DNA of 52,338 bases from the NCBI GenBank assembly GCA_025360045.1, contig JANYCY010000063.1, forward strand, positions 1-52,338, in the 5' to 3' direction. Source of the stretch: Janthinobacterium sp. Its GTDB lineage: Bacteria; Pseudomonadota; Gammaproteobacteria; Burkholderiales; Chitinibacteraceae. The notes beneath the pieces were generated by a model. The model ran no database searches and was not told the origin of the DNA. It saw only the letters and a program-made list of their open reading frames with translations. A program made the translations under genes and the position numbers. Shown here in pieces: positions 8,066 to 16,947 of this stretch. Numbering within the stretch: position 1 is the stretch's first letter; each line of letters starts with the position of its first letter.

Positions 8066-8977
8066 ATGAGTGTTCTTGCTTGGATTATCACCGCTAGCCT
8101 AGCGGGCAGCTTACTGAGTGTCCTTACTGCTGCGGGCATTGCCTATGCTGCCCGGCCTAGCTGGATTCCAAAATTAGTCAGTTTTGCCGTCGGCTCGCTC
8201 CTAGCCGCCGCCTTTCTTGAAATTCTCCCCCATGCTTTTGGTGAACACGATCATCGGCCTGCGGTCGCCCAGACAAGCAGCAGTTCGGTCATGGCTGAGC
8301 ATGAGCATCTTATTAGCAAAACGGATATCCACGAAAAACACGATCACTCAACAAATGCTGACCACGAAGAGCACTCACAGAGCCCCTCGGCATCAAGCAT
8401 CTCATTAACGCTGCTCGCGGGGATTCTGGCGTTTTTCATCATGGAAAAACTCGTGATCTGGCGGCATTGCCATCATGAAGAATGCGAAGAATTAGAGCCG
8501 CATGAGCACCAACACGGGCATGGTCATGGCCGCGCGGGGCTGATGATTATTGTCGGCGACACCTTCCATAATTTTTTGGATGGCGCGCTGATTGCTGCTG
8601 CCTTTATGACCGATATTAATGTGGGGATCGCCACATCGCTGGCAATTATTGCCCACGAAGTGCCGCAGGAAGTAGGCGATTTTATTGTGCTCTTGCATTC
8701 AGGCTATAGCAAAACCAAGGCCTTGCTACTCAATGCCATGTCGTCGCTGGCCGCATTAATCGGTGCACTGCTCGCCTATTGGTCGCTACAAAGCGTCACT
8801 CACTGGCAGCCTTATTTACTGGCGCTGGGCGCATCTAGCATGATTTATGTCGCCATTGCCGACCTTATCCCCGGCCTACATAAACGCCCTCGGCTAAAAG
8901 ACACGGTTCAGCAAGTGACGCTGATTCTAGCTGGAGTCGCTTTTATCGCCGTGCCTCACTTTTTATTTCCACATTAA
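8066..8977 (+). CDS. ZIP family divalent metal transporter
   Basis: A 303-residue inner-membrane transporter of the ZIP family (zinc/iron import). Metal-binding helices are visible in GDTFHNFLDGALIAAAF and AIIAHEVPQEVGDF, the two signature motifs of helices IV and V. Two histidine-rich cytoplasmic stretches stand out (about residues 60-105 and 140-160, with repeated EHEH, HDHS and HEHQHGHGHG), which probably buffer metal. It stands alone, with 50 bases after pgeF and 266 before cstA. No clear Zur box was recognised. Confidence 0.9.
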   Translation: MSVLAWIITASLAGSLLSVLTAAGIAYAARPSWIPKLVSFAVGSLLAAAFLEILPHAFGEHDHRPAVAQTSSSSVMAEHEHLISKTDIHEKHDHSTNADHEEHSQSPSASSISLTLLAGILAFFIMEKLVIWRHCHHEECEELEPHEHQHGHGHGRAGLMIIVGDTFHNFLDGALIAAAFMTDINVGIATSLAIIAHEVPQEVGDFIVLLHSGYSKTKALLLNAMSSLAALIGALLAYWSLQSVTHWQPYLLALGASSMIYVAIADLIPGLHKRPRLKDTVQQVTLILAGVAFIAVPHFLFPH

Positions 8978-9243
8978 TTAGCCATTCTGCGTGGCGATAG
9001 AGCACCGCTTTAAGCCACGCGCATCTTCCCCAAAAAATTCAAACTCGCTCCATACAAGAATGCAAAGCACTACGCTTGTTCATACTATCTATGGCTGTTT
9101 GAAACAGAATGTAGTCATACTCCTACAAATACCCAGTTTTTAACTGACGTCTAGGGAAAGCACCTATGGGACGATTACCCACATCGTTTCATCATGGGCT
9201 ACACCGTAAGTTATTCAAAAAAAACAGTAATCAAGGGACGATG

Positions 9244-11310
9244 ATGAATCATTTTAAAAAATGGGGGGTCTGGCTGCTGGTAGCGCTGGGTGGTGCATTC
9301 TCCTTTGCCATGCTGGCGCTTAGCCGAGGCGAGCATGTGAATGCAGTCTGGCTGGTCTTAGCCGCCATCTCCTGCTACAGCATTGCTTACCGCTTTTACT
9401 CCAAATTTATCGCCGAAAAAATCTTTGAACTCGACGATAGCCGCCCTACTCCCGCCCAACGTCGCAATGATGGCTTGGACTATGTACCCACCAATAAATG
9501 GGTGTTATTTGGCCACCACTTTGCCGCAATTGCCGGTGCAGGCCCTTTAGTTGGGCCAATTTTGGCAGCGCAAATGGGCTTTTTGCCAGGCACGATATGG
9601 ATTTTGGTCGGCGTGATGCTGGCGGGTGCGGTGCAAGATTTCTTAGTGTTATTTATTTCTACCCGCCGCGATGGCCGCTCCTTAGGCGAAATGGCCAAAC
9701 AAGAACTCGGCGCATTTGCCGGTGTGATTGTGATGCTGGGCGCGCTAGGTGTGATGATTATTATCTTATCCGCTCTAGCTTTAGTCGTTGTTAAAGCGCT
9801 GGCTGAAAGCCCTTGGGGTGTGTTCTCGATTGCCGCAACCATTCCGATTGCGCTATTTATGGGCGTGTATATGCGTTATCTACGCCCAGGGCATATTGGT
9901 GAGATTTCACTGATTGGCTTTGTGCTGATGATGGCGGCCATTATCTATGGTGGCGATATTGCAGCCAGCCCTGAATGGGGCCCGTTCTTTACCATGAGCG
10001 GCACCCAGCTCACTTGGGCCTTAATTATTTACGGCTTTATTGCCTCGGTATTGCCAGTGTGGCTGCTCTTGGCCCCACGCGATTATCTCTCTACTTTCTT
10101 AAAAATCGGTGTCATTGCAGGCTTGGCCGTAGGGATTATTTTTTCATCTCCCGAGCTAAAAATGCCAGCGGTAAGCCGTTTTATTGATGGCAGCGGCCCC
10201 GTCTTTGCCGGTAGCCTATTCCCCTTTCTGTTTATTACCATTGCTTGCGGTGCGATCTCTGGCTTCCATGCCTTAGTGGCATCCGGCACCACGCCTAAGC
10301 TAATCGAAAAAGAAAGCCATATCCGCCTCATTGGTTATGGCTCGATGCTGATGGAATCATTTGTAGCCCTGATGGCGCTGATTTGCGCCTCGGTGCTTGA
10401 GCCTGGCGTGTATTTCGCCATGAACTCCCCGGCGGCACTGATTGGCAGCACGGTAGAAAGCGCTTCCCAAGTCATCAATGGCTGGGGCTTTGTGATTACG
10501 CCAGAGTATCTAGCGCAAATTGCCAAAGATGTCGGTGAGCACTCGATTCTGTCCCGTGCAGGTGGCGCACCGACCTTTGCTGTAGGGATGGCCTATATCA
10601 TCAGCACCATCACCGGCAGCACCGCCATGATGGCTTTCTGGTATCACTTTGCAATTTTGTTTGAAGCACTGTTTATTCTGACCGCCGTTGACGCAGGCAC
10701 GCGCGCTTGCCGCTTTATGGTGCAAGACACTGTCGGTGTATTTATTCCTGCATTGGCAAAAAATCAATCGTGGGCAGGTAATTTAATCGGCACCGCAGTG
10801 GCGGTTTCTGGCTGGGGATTCTTTGTTTACCAAGGGGTAACCGATCCGCTGGGTGGAATCAACACCCTATGGCCGTTGTTTGGGATTGGCAACCAAATGC
10901 TCGCCACGATGGCGCTGTTACTTGGCACCGTGGTCATCTTTAAGATGAAAAAACAGCGCTATGCTTGGGTAACAATATTGCCAACTATCTGGCTGTTTAT
11001 CACCTCGATGACGGCTGGCTGGCAAAAGATTTTCCATGAAAATCCTAAAATCGGCTTTTTAGCGCAAGCAAAACGCTTTAATAGCGCCATTGCCGATGGC
11101 ACGCTGCTCGCCCCAGCCAAAAGCATTGCCGACATGGAAAGGATTGTATTTAACAATCAAATTAACACCGCTCTTTGCGCCTTCTTTATGCTGGTTGCTC
11201 TCACCATGTTGGTCGCTGCCATTATTCAAATTCGCAAAGCACTGGGTCATAAGCATGCCACTGTGCAAGAGATTGGTGGGCAATTACAAGCTGAGGGTGG
11301 CCATGCTTAA
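9244..11310 (+). CDS. cstA: CstA family carbon starvation / pyruvate-peptide transporter
   Basis: A 688-residue polytopic membrane protein of the CstA/BtsT family, which imports pyruvate or peptides. Family hallmarks include KFIAEKIFELDD near the N-terminus, NKWVLFGHHFAAIAGAGPL and LWPLFGIGNQMLA. I prefer the ATG at 9244: AAGGGA lies at 9233-9238, five bases away. An in-frame ATG at 9166 would add 26 residues with no hydrophobic or family character. Its stop overlaps the start of ybdD by eight bases, the usual cstA-ybdD pairing. Confidence 0.92.
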   Translation: MNHFKKWGVWLLVALGGAFSFAMLALSRGEHVNAVWLVLAAISCYSIAYRFYSKFIAEKIFELDDSRPTPAQRRNDGLDYVPTNKWVLFGHHFAAIAGAGPLVGPILAAQMGFLPGTIWILVGVMLAGAVQDFLVLFISTRRDGRSLGEMAKQELGAFAGVIVMLGALGVMIIILSALALVVVKALAESPWGVFSIAATIPIALFMGVYMRYLRPGHIGEISLIGFVLMMAAIIYGGDIAASPEWGPFFTMSGTQLTWALIIYGFIASVLPVWLLLAPRDYLSTFLKIGVIAGLAVGIIFSSPELKMPAVSRFIDGSGPVFAGSLFPFLFITIACGAISGFHALVASGTTPKLIEKESHIRLIGYGSMLMESFVALMALICASVLEPGVYFAMNSPAALIGSTVESASQVINGWGFVITPEYLAQIAKDVGEHSILSRAGGAPTFAVGMAYIISTITGSTAMMAFWYHFAILFEALFILTAVDAGTRACRFMVQDTVGVFIPALAKNQSWAGNLIGTAVAVSGWGFFVYQGVTDPLGGINTLWPLFGIGNQMLATMALLLGTVVIFKMKKQRYAWVTILPTIWLFITSMTAGWQKIFHENPKIGFLAQAKRFNSAIADGTLLAPAKSIADMERIVFNNQINTALCAFFMLVALTMLVAAIIQIRKALGHKHATVQEIGGQLQAEGGHA

Positions 11311-11524
11311 ATTTCTGCAAGCAGGCTCAACCTTTAGAAGCCACGCGCATAAAGTGGTGCAAACCTGCCGCCTGATGGTGGGCGTGCACGATTATGAAAA
11401 CTATCTGGCGCATATGCAGGCTCACCACCCCGAAGTGCCCGCTAAAACGCGCAAAGAGTTTTATCAATACTGCCTTGAGGCACGCTTTCCAGGCGCAGGA
11501 AAAATCAGTAAATGCCCTTGCTAG
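11303..11524 (+). CDS. ybdD: YbdD/YjiX family small protein, CstA partner
   Basis: A 73-residue protein with the family pattern MVGVHDYENYLAHMQAHHP, then CLEARFPGAG. Proteins of this family are always encoded after cstA/btsT and are needed for transporter activity in some species. GAGGGTGG precedes the ATG, and the gene overlaps cstA by eight bases. Followed by a strong terminator. Confidence 0.9.
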   Translation: MLKFLQAGSTFRSHAHKVVQTCRLMVGVHDYENYLAHMQAHHPEVPAKTRKEFYQYCLEARFPGAGKISKCPC

Positions 11525-11547
11525 TGAAATAAATGCGAGTATGTAAA

Positions 11548-11582
11548 AAAACCAGAGTCTTGATGGCTCTGGTTTTTGTTTT
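11548..11582 (+). terminator. Terminator of cstA-ybdD
   Basis: ACCAGAG (11551-11557) pairs with CTCTGGT (11567-11573) and is followed by TTTTTGTTTTT; an A run precedes it. Confidence 0.85.
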
Positions 11583-11621
11583 TATAAACAAGGGCAATTG
11601 TCTAGTAAATTGCGGGTTCAG

Positions 11622-11756
11622 CCCAATCCTATCAACATAAGCAAGCCAGCAGAATTAGTGTTCTTCGTAGGAGCGGCTTTAGCCGCGAAATCGCTGCGCG
11701 TAACAATATTCGCGGCTAAAGCCGCTCCTACCGTATGGGGCCTTGATAGGATTGGG
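11622..11756. repeat. Palindromic REP pair in an outer inverted repeat
   Basis: Outer perfect 14-base inverted repeat: CCCAATCCTATCAA at 11622-11635 and its complement at 11743-11756. Inside, two 22-base REP-like arms face each other (11667-11688, beginning GTAGGAGCGGCTTTAGC; and 11710-11731). A REPIN-like non-coding element. Confidence 0.8.
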
Positions 11757-11758
11757 TG

Positions 11759-11953
11759 TCACCCGTCCTTCCCCTCATCCTCTTCTTCTTTCTTACGCTC
11801 TTTCACAATCTGCTTGCCACGTTTAAGCCAAATGAGGATCAGTGTGGGCATAAAGCCAAAGATAAAGAACACGACTAGCCCTTTGGCGATGCTGCCCATA
11901 ACGATAGAAAACATCATCACCACGTATAAATAGCCAATCAAAATAATATACAT
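11759..11953 (-). CDS. Small membrane protein of unknown function
   Basis: A 64-residue protein with two hydrophobic stretches (about residues 1-30 and 28-48, rich in I, V, F and M) and a highly charged tail (KERKKEEEDEGKDG). I do not recognise the family. I start at the ATG at 11953, with AAGTGGA upstream; an upstream TTG at 11974 lies in the U-tract of the folE2 terminator. The gene ends three bases before the REP element. A translated small inner-membrane protein is likely, but function is unknown. Confidence 0.55.
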   Translation of the reverse strand: MYIILIGYLYVVMMFSIVMGSIAKGLVVFFIFGFMPTLILIWLKRGKQIVKERKKEEEDEGKDG

Positions 11954-11972
11954 AGCGCATCCACTTAAAATC

Positions 11973-11997
11973 AAAAAAAGCCTCGTTTCCGAGGCTT
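11973..11997 (-). terminator. Terminator of folE2
   Basis: On the minus strand GCCTCG-GAAA-CGAGGC (stem at 11980-11995) is followed by seven T. Stable GAAA tetraloop. Confidence 0.88.
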
Positions 11998-12018
11998 TGG
12001 TCTATTCCTGCAAGCTGA

Positions 12019-12810
12019 TTACACTGCGCGTTTATCGTGCTCAATCAGCGCATAAGCCGAGTGATTATGAATCGACTCGAAGTTTTCTGACTCAACCACA
12101 TAGGCGCTGACACGAGGGTCTGCTTGAACACGGGCAGCCACATCGCGCACCATGTCTTCTACAAATTTCGGATTATCGTAAGCGCGCTCGGTAACATATT
12201 TTTCATCTGGACGTTTGAGCAAACCCCATAGCTCAGAAGAAGCTTCTTCTTCGATCAAGGTGACGATCTCTTCAATCCAAATGCTTTCTGCCAGTGTTGC
12301 CGTTACGGTCACGTGTGAGCGTTGATTATGTGCGCCATAGGCCGAGATTTTCTTCGAACAAGGGCAAAGGCTAGTCACGGGTGCTAATACTTTAAGCTTT
12401 TGCTCAAATACGCCGTTTTTCAACTCGCCGATCAAAGTGATATCGTAATCCATCAAGCTTTGCACCCCAGATACCGGCGCTGTTTTATTGATGAAATACG
12501 GGAAACGCATTTCCAGATAGCCGGACTCTGCTTCTAAACGATCGCACATTTCACGCAGAATCGTTTCAAAAGAATCCACCGAGATTTCTTTCTCGTGGCT
12601 ATTTAAGATCTCCACAAAGCGCGACATATGCGTGCCTTTGAACTGCTTAGGCAAGAACACATACATATCAAACATGGCGATAGTGTGCTGCACGCCATCG
12701 GTACGATCCGCTACTTTAACTGGGTGACGAATGGACTTAATGCCCACTTTATTGATCGCAATATTGCGGGTATCCACCGTGTTTTGCACGTCGGCAATCG
12801 CCATGGTCAT
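12019..12810 (-). CDS. folE2: GTP cyclohydrolase FolE2 (type IB)
   Basis: A 263-residue GTP cyclohydrolase IB, making dihydroneopterin triphosphate for folate and queuosine-type pathways. It is not homologous in sequence to FolE and works with metals other than zinc. Family motifs: [43 protein letters not shown] (metal cysteine and histidine region) and the conserved glutamate region near the C-terminus. I start at the ATG at 12810, nine bases after GGAG; an upstream TTG at 12825 includes that ribosome binding site. It has its own promoter and terminator. Confidence 0.93.
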   Translation of the reverse strand: MTMAIADVQNTVDTRNIAINKVGIKSIRHPVKVADRTDGVQHTIAMFDMYVFLPKQFKGTHMSRFVEILNSHEKEISVDSFETILREMCDRLEAESGYLEMRFPYFINKTAPVSGVQSLMDYDITLIGELKNGVFEQKLKVLAPVTSLCPCSKKISAYGAHNQRSHVTVTATLAESIWIEEIVTLIEEEASSELWGLLKRPDEKYVTERAYDNPKFVEDMVRDVAARVQADPRVSAYVVESENFESIHNHSAYALIEHDKRAV

Positions 12811-12848
12811 GGGGTATAACTCCAAAAAAATAGATTCTGATGGGTAAG

Positions 12849-12876
12849 ATTATAACACTGAGAATACCCGAGTAAA
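12849..12876 (-). promoter_or_regulatory. Extended -10 promoter of folE2 with overlapping palindrome
   Basis: Minus strand TTTACT (12876-12871), 16-base spacer, TATAAT (12854-12849) preceded by TGT, which gives an extended -10. A palindrome CCCGAG-N7-CTCGGG at 12867-12885 covers the -35 box and could be an operator or a weak hairpin. Confidence 0.65.
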
Positions 12877-12941
12877 GCGCTCGGGAATTATTGTAAAAAT
12901 CTACACACCCGATAGGTAAAAACTTTAAGTAAGCAAGCTAC

Positions 12942-13742
12942 TTATGGCTTGCCCGCAAACGCCCCCATCATTTTGCTTGCGAAGCGTGAGCCTTCGTTCA
13001 ACATGATCTCAATATGAGCAGGCATATAGGGTAAAGATAGATACATCGCGAGTAAGCCAATCCCCATCATCAGGGGAAAACCAATGGCAAACACATTAAG
13101 CTGAGGCGCGGCGCGGGTCATCACCCCTACGGCCAAATTGGTAACGAGCAATGATCCTATCACTGGCAATGATAATAAAACACCCGCACGAAAAATTAGC
13201 CCACCGTAATCAGCCAGTAATTTGAAACCTAAGCCAGATAAAGGCTCCACACGAATGGGTAAACTAGTAAAACTATCAAGCAAGGTATGCAGCACCATTA
13301 AATGCCCATTGAGTGCCAAGAATACCAAAATCGTCATCAAGCTTAAAAATTGCGCCACAATCGGCACACTGGTGGCATGCAGTGGATCATAAAAGGAGGC
13401 AAAGCCTAAGCCCATTTGCAAACCAGATAAATGCCCTGCCATTTCCATCGCAGAAAAAATAATCCGCACAATATAGCCAATCGCAATACCAATCAACAAT
13501 TGATTAATGACAATTAAAATACCTGCAGGCGAAACAATCGGCACTTGGGGCATCGCGGGCAACACAGGGGCAATAATTAAAGAGATAAAAATCCCAATAC
13601 ACACACGTACTTTAACTGAAATTGCTTTGCTTGAATAAAATGGGTCGGCTAATAAAAAACCAAAGATGCGGCAAAACGGCCACCAAAAGATAGCGAGCCA
13701 GATATCAATTTGAGCTTGGCTAACGGTCCAAATATCGTTCAC
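12942..13742 (-). CDS. fliR: Flagellar export gate protein FliR
   Basis: A 266-residue polytopic inner-membrane protein of the flagellar type III export gate. Family motifs are FGFLLADPFYSS, GLQMGLGFASFYDP and RAAPQLNVFAIGFPL. It starts with GTG at 13742, preceded by AAAGGCG five bases upstream. Last gene of fliKLMNOPQR; a 109-base spacer without a gene separates it from fliQ. Confidence 0.95.
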   Translation of the reverse strand: MNDIWTVSQAQIDIWLAIFWWPFCRIFGFLLADPFYSSKAISVKVRVCIGIFISLIIAPVLPAMPQVPIVSPAGILIVINQLLIGIAIGYIVRIIFSAMEMAGHLSGLQMGLGFASFYDPLHATSVPIVAQFLSLMTILVFLALNGHLMVLHTLLDSFTSLPIRVEPLSGLGFKLLADYGGLIFRAGVLLSLPVIGSLLVTNLAVGVMTRAAPQLNVFAIGFPLMMGIGLLAMYLSLPYMPAHIEIMLNEGSRFASKMMGAFAGKP

Positions 13743-13851
13743 AATACGCCTTTAAGTGCCCTAATAAAAGTCTTCGAGCTTTCTTATTCTTTCTCGCAAT
13801 TCATACTGTCTTCATCAGAGATGCCTTGCCCAAAAACTTTTACCTAAGCAT

Positions 13852-14121
13852 TCAACCAATTAATTGCGGGATGCTTTGAAATAAACGAATGGTGTAATCC
13901 ATTGCAGTTTCAATCATCCACGGCCCAATTAGAATAAACACTAAAAAGGTAATCAGCAACTTGGGAATAAAGGAAAGTGAAGCTTCGTTAATCTGTGTCG
14001 CCGCTTGAAAAATACTCACAATAAGCCCCACCACTAAAGCGGTGAGCAATAGTGGTCCACCTAGCAACACCATGACTTCCATCGCTCTTTGAATGACGGT
14101 TACAACTGTTTCAGGTGTCAT
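13852..14121 (-). CDS. fliQ: Flagellar export gate protein FliQ
   Basis: An 89-residue protein with two transmembrane helices and the family core VGLIVSIFQAATQINEASLSFIPK. Part of the FliP-FliQ-FliR gate. It lies three bases after fliP. Confidence 0.96.
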   Translation of the reverse strand: MTPETVVTVIQRAMEVMVLLGGPLLLTALVVGLIVSIFQAATQINEASLSFIPKLLITFLVFILIGPWMIETAMDYTIRLFQSIPQLIG

Positions 14122-14124
14122 TTG

Positions 14125-14868
14125 CTAGCCTGCAACATAAAAGCTTTGTACTAAGGACCCCATGAGCAAAGCCCAGCCATCCACTAAAACAAAGAGCATC
14201 AGTTTAAAGGGCAAAGAAATAATGACAGGGGATACCATCATCATCCCCATGGCCATTAAAATACTCGCCACCACAAAGTCGATAATAATAAAGGGGATAA
14301 AGACGATAAAGCCAATTTGAAATGCAGTTTTAAGTTCGCTAGTAACAAAAGCAGGTACCAAGGTGCGCAAACTCACATCTTCAGGACCATTTGGTTTTTG
14401 TGCACCAGAGATATCAATAAAGAATGCCAGATCTTTCTGCCGTGTTTGTTTCAGCATAAAATCTTTTAATGGAATAACTCCTTTTTCAACCGCCTGATTA
14501 AAACCTATTTTTTGCTCTGCATAAGGCTGATAGGCGACTTGATAAATTTTATCAAAGACTGGCGACATAATAAAAAAAGTTAAAAATAAAGACATCCCTA
14601 CAATCACTTGATTAGGCGGCGCTTGCATTGTTCCTAAAGCTTGGCGCAATAAAGACAATACAATCACAACCCGAGTAAATGCCGTCATCATCAACAGTAA
14701 TGCCGGCAAAAAGCCAAGCGCGGTTAAAAACAATAAGGTTTGAATCGGCAGACTATATTGCGTGCCACCTGTCTGCGCATTCGCCGTCATAAAGGGAATG
14801 CCCGGCTCTACCGCAAAAGCAGCACCTGCCAACAAGAGGCCCAGCAGCAGAATAAGGATGCGCTTCAA
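14125..14868 (-). CDS. fliP: Flagellar export gate protein FliP
   Basis: A 247-residue protein with a cleavable signal peptide (ending near AGAAFA), then hydrophobic helices with MMTAFTRVVIVLSLLRQALG, QAPPNQVIVGMSLFLTFF and MGMMMVSPVIISLPFKLMLFV. Forms the export gate core. Its ATG overlaps the fliO stop by four bases. Confidence 0.96.
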   Translation of the reverse strand: MKRILILLLGLLLAGAAFAVEPGIPFMTANAQTGGTQYSLPIQTLLFLTALGFLPALLLMMTAFTRVVIVLSLLRQALGTMQAPPNQVIVGMSLFLTFFIMSPVFDKIYQVAYQPYAEQKIGFNQAVEKGVIPLKDFMLKQTRQKDLAFFIDISGAQKPNGPEDVSLRTLVPAFVTSELKTAFQIGFIVFIPFIIIDFVVASILMAMGMMMVSPVIISLPFKLMLFVLVDGWALLMGSLVQSFYVAG

Positions 14869-15275
14869 GGGGTTTTCCTTTGTAAAACGGCAGCCAGCCT
14901 AGCGGCAAAAGGGGAAACAACAGGCGCAGTTTCAACTTGCTCAGGCGCATCCATGGTGTGTAGCAAATTGACGGCGCTAGGCGTCACACCAAGCACCAAC
15001 CAGTTTCCTTCAACTTCCACCACCACCACGCGCTCCTTGCTGCCCACCATCACGCCACTCACTACCCTTAGCGTTTGCCCATTACTCATCGGTAATAATG
15101 ACAGGCGACGCACCAGCCATGCGCTAAATACAATCAAACCAATCACAAACGCCAGTGCAAGTGACACTTGAGCAATAGACATTAGGCTGGAAGAGGGGGC
15201 AGTGGCAGGAGAAGATGCACTGGCATGAGCTATAAAAGGCAGGCTTGCCAAGATAAGAAAGGAAAGAAACTGCAC
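14865..15275 (-). CDS. fliO: Flagellar biosynthesis protein FliO
   Basis: A 136-residue assembly factor for the FliP complex. I choose the GTG at 15275, eight bases downstream of the fliN stop, which gives a signal peptide (FLSFLILASLPFIAHASA), a second hydrophobic helix (VSLALAFVIGLIVFSAWLV) and a basic cytoplasmic tail with VVEVEGNWLVLGVT. The longest reading, from 15353, would overlap fliN by 71 bases. Start is uncertain; identity is clear. Confidence 0.88.
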   Translation of the reverse strand: MQFLSFLILASLPFIAHASASSPATAPSSSLMSIAQVSLALAFVIGLIVFSAWLVRRLSLLPMSNGQTLRVVSGVMVGSKERVVVVEVEGNWLVLGVTPSAVNLLHTMDAPEQVETAPVVSPFAARLAAVLQRKTP

Positions 15276-15282
15276 GCTGAGA

Positions 15283-15702
15283 CTACTTATGTAAGCGGCG
15301 AATACGTTCTGCCGGGGTAATAATATCGGTGAGCCGAATACCAAATTTATCATTCACCACCACCACTTCGCCCTGAGCAATTAAACAACCATTGACCAGC
15401 ACATCCATCGGCTCGCCCGCCATCCCGTCAAGCTCCACTACCGAGCCTTGGGCTAACTGCAGTAAGCTACGAATTGCAATTTTGGTCCGCCCCAATTCTA
15501 CCGTTAAGGAAACGGGAATATCCAAAATCATATCGATATTGCTTGGCGCATTTGCGCCTATAGGCGCGCCCGCATCAAAACGCTCAAAAATATCTGCGGC
15601 TTGCACGGATGGGGCGGCATCAGCAGCAGCGGCATCAGCCACTTCTTGCTCAGCTAGTGCGGCAGCCCAATCATCCATTGCCATTTCATCTTCATCTGCC
15701 AT
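15283..15702 (-). CDS. fliN: Flagellar motor switch protein FliN
   Basis: A 139-residue C-ring protein. The N-terminal 55 residues are acidic and alanine-rich; the SpoA domain follows, with LDIPVSLTVELGRTKI, LAQGSVVELD, VLVNGCLIAQGEVVVVNDKFGIRLTDI-type signature segments. Forms the rotor with FliM and FliG. It lies about 105 bases after fliM, across a relic of the fliM 3' end. Confidence 0.95.
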   Translation of the reverse strand: MADEDEMAMDDWAAALAEQEVADAAAADAAPSVQAADIFERFDAGAPIGANAPSNIDMILDIPVSLTVELGRTKIAIRSLLQLAQGSVVELDGMAGEPMDVLVNGCLIAQGEVVVVNDKFGIRLTDIITPAERIRRLHK

Positions 15703-15728
15703 TATCTCGACCTTTTACCCTTCTTATC

Positions 15729-15883
15729 GGCCCTCATCAGGCGCATCTTCAATTTCTATCTTGGCACCGGTTAATGCTCAGCCAGCGCAGAAGACCCAAC
15801 ATACTGATCAGCCCTCATCAGCCCCTACTTCGCCTTCGGTCTCGGCCCCCGTTAATGCTTCAGCCGAACCAAGTACTTTACTG
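15729..15883 (-). repeat. 81-bp tandem duplication of the fliM 3' end
   Basis: 15729-15806 (intergenic) and 15810-15883 (end of fliM) align over about 75 bases; both begin CCCTCATCAG, share GTTAATGCT and end ACTG. The outer copy would encode ALTGAKIEIEDAPDEGR but is frameshifted relative to the part before it. Confidence 0.75.
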
Positions 15884-16827
15884 ACTCTTAAGGCGTACTG
15901 CCCATTTAAAGTGCCGTATTTACATTCCAGTACCGGCACATTATCGACTGCGGCAATGATTGCTTCTGGGATATCTAAAGAAATAATATCACCCAGCTGC
16001 AATTCCAAAATTTCACCCAAGGTGACCTTGGCGTTGCCTAAAGTGGCCACCAAATCGACTTCTGCATGCTGAATTTGCTTTTGCATCAAGGTGGTCCAGC
16101 GATTATCGACTTCAATCCGATCGGCCTGCATGGTGCTATACAAGACGTCCCTAATTGGCTCGATCATCGAATAGGGGAAGCAGATATGAAAATCGCCGCC
16201 GCCTGCGCCCAACTCAATTTTAAATGTGTAAGCCACTACCACTTCGGTAGGTGTGGCGATATTGGCAAATTGCGTATTCATTTCCGAGCGAACATAAACA
16301 AATTCGCAAGGAAAAACCGGCAACCATGCTTTTTGATATTCTTCAAAAACCACTTCTAAGAGGCGCTGAATAATCCGCTGCTCGGTCGCGGTAAAATCTC
16401 GCCCTTCAACCCGCACGTGATAGCGGCCATCTGAACCAAACAGATTATCCACCACCAAAAACACGAAATCGGGATCAAAAATAAACAATCCCGTTCCACG
16501 CAAGGGCTTCATTTGAATCAGGTTTAAATTGGTGGGAACCACCAGATTACGAATAAATTCGCTGTATTTTTGAACCCGAACGGGGCCAACCGAGATTTCT
16601 GCGTTGCGGCGCATAAAGTTAAATAGGGCCACCCGCAAATTACGCGCAAAACGCTCATTCAAAATTTCAAGCGTCGGCATCCGGCCACGAACGATGCGCT
16701 CTTGACGGCCAATATCGTAATCGCGGACAGCAGAAGCATCGACCTCTTCGTCGGAAGAATCTTCTTCACCGGTCACACCGCGCAGTAGCGCATCGACCTC
16801 TTCCTGAGAAAGGATATCGTCTGCCAT
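15808..16827 (-). CDS. fliM: Flagellar motor switch protein FliM
   Basis: A 339-residue C-ring switch protein. The N-terminal CheY-P-binding peptide DDILSQEEVDALL is at residues 3-15; then the middle domain (ERFARNLRVALFNFMRR, PLRGTGLFIFDP, LFGSDGRYHVRVEGRDFT) and a C-terminal SpoA domain. The last 20 or so residues belong to a duplicated segment and differ from the outer copy. First gene of the switch part of the operon; a possible internal sigma-54 promoter lies upstream. Confidence 0.95.
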   Translation of the reverse strand: MADDILSQEEVDALLRGVTGEEDSSDEEVDASAVRDYDIGRQERIVRGRMPTLEILNERFARNLRVALFNFMRRNAEISVGPVRVQKYSEFIRNLVVPTNLNLIQMKPLRGTGLFIFDPDFVFLVVDNLFGSDGRYHVRVEGRDFTATEQRIIQRLLEVVFEEYQKAWLPVFPCEFVYVRSEMNTQFANIATPTEVVVAYTFKIELGAGGGDFHICFPYSMIEPIRDVLYSTMQADRIEVDNRWTTLMQKQIQHAEVDLVATLGNAKVTLGEILELQLGDIISLDIPEAIIAAVDNVPVLECKYGTLNGQYALRVSKVLGSAEALTGAETEGEVGADEG

Positions 16828-16886
16828 AATCCTTAGTCCGGATAAACACTTACCCGTTTATAAAATATAATTACCGAAGACAAACA

Positions 16887-16904
16887 CAGTACTTTTTAGT
16901 ACTG
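16887..16904. repeat. Perfect hairpin in the fliL-fliM gap
   Basis: CAGTACT-TTTT-AGTACTG is a perfect seven-base-pair hairpin in the 154-base gap between fliL and fliM. It may be an RNA processing or attenuation structure; there is no U-tract that would make it a standard terminator. Confidence 0.5.
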
Positions 16905-16947
16905 AAAGCAGGGGCGAAATTAATAAGGCAATATCGACGGCTTAGCC

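Noticed and set aside
9166-9243. Longer N-terminus for cstA from the ATG at 9166
   Set aside because: The added 26 residues are not hydrophobic or family-like, and the better ribosome binding site (AAGGGA) serves the ATG at 9244.
8978-9243. Terminator or regulatory hairpin between the ZIP gene and cstA
   Set aside because: GCGTGGC ... GCCACGC can pair after the ZIP gene, but there is no T-run and the loop is long; nothing else in the gap is convincing.
11622-11756. CRISPR-like repeat at 11.6 kb
   Set aside because: Only two facing arms, no regular spacers and no cas genes; this is a REP pair.
15392-16072. Plus-strand frame of 226 codons antisense to fliN and fliM
   Set aside because: Low-complexity Ser/Ala/Pro product, fully antisense to well-supported flagellar genes, no ribosome binding site.
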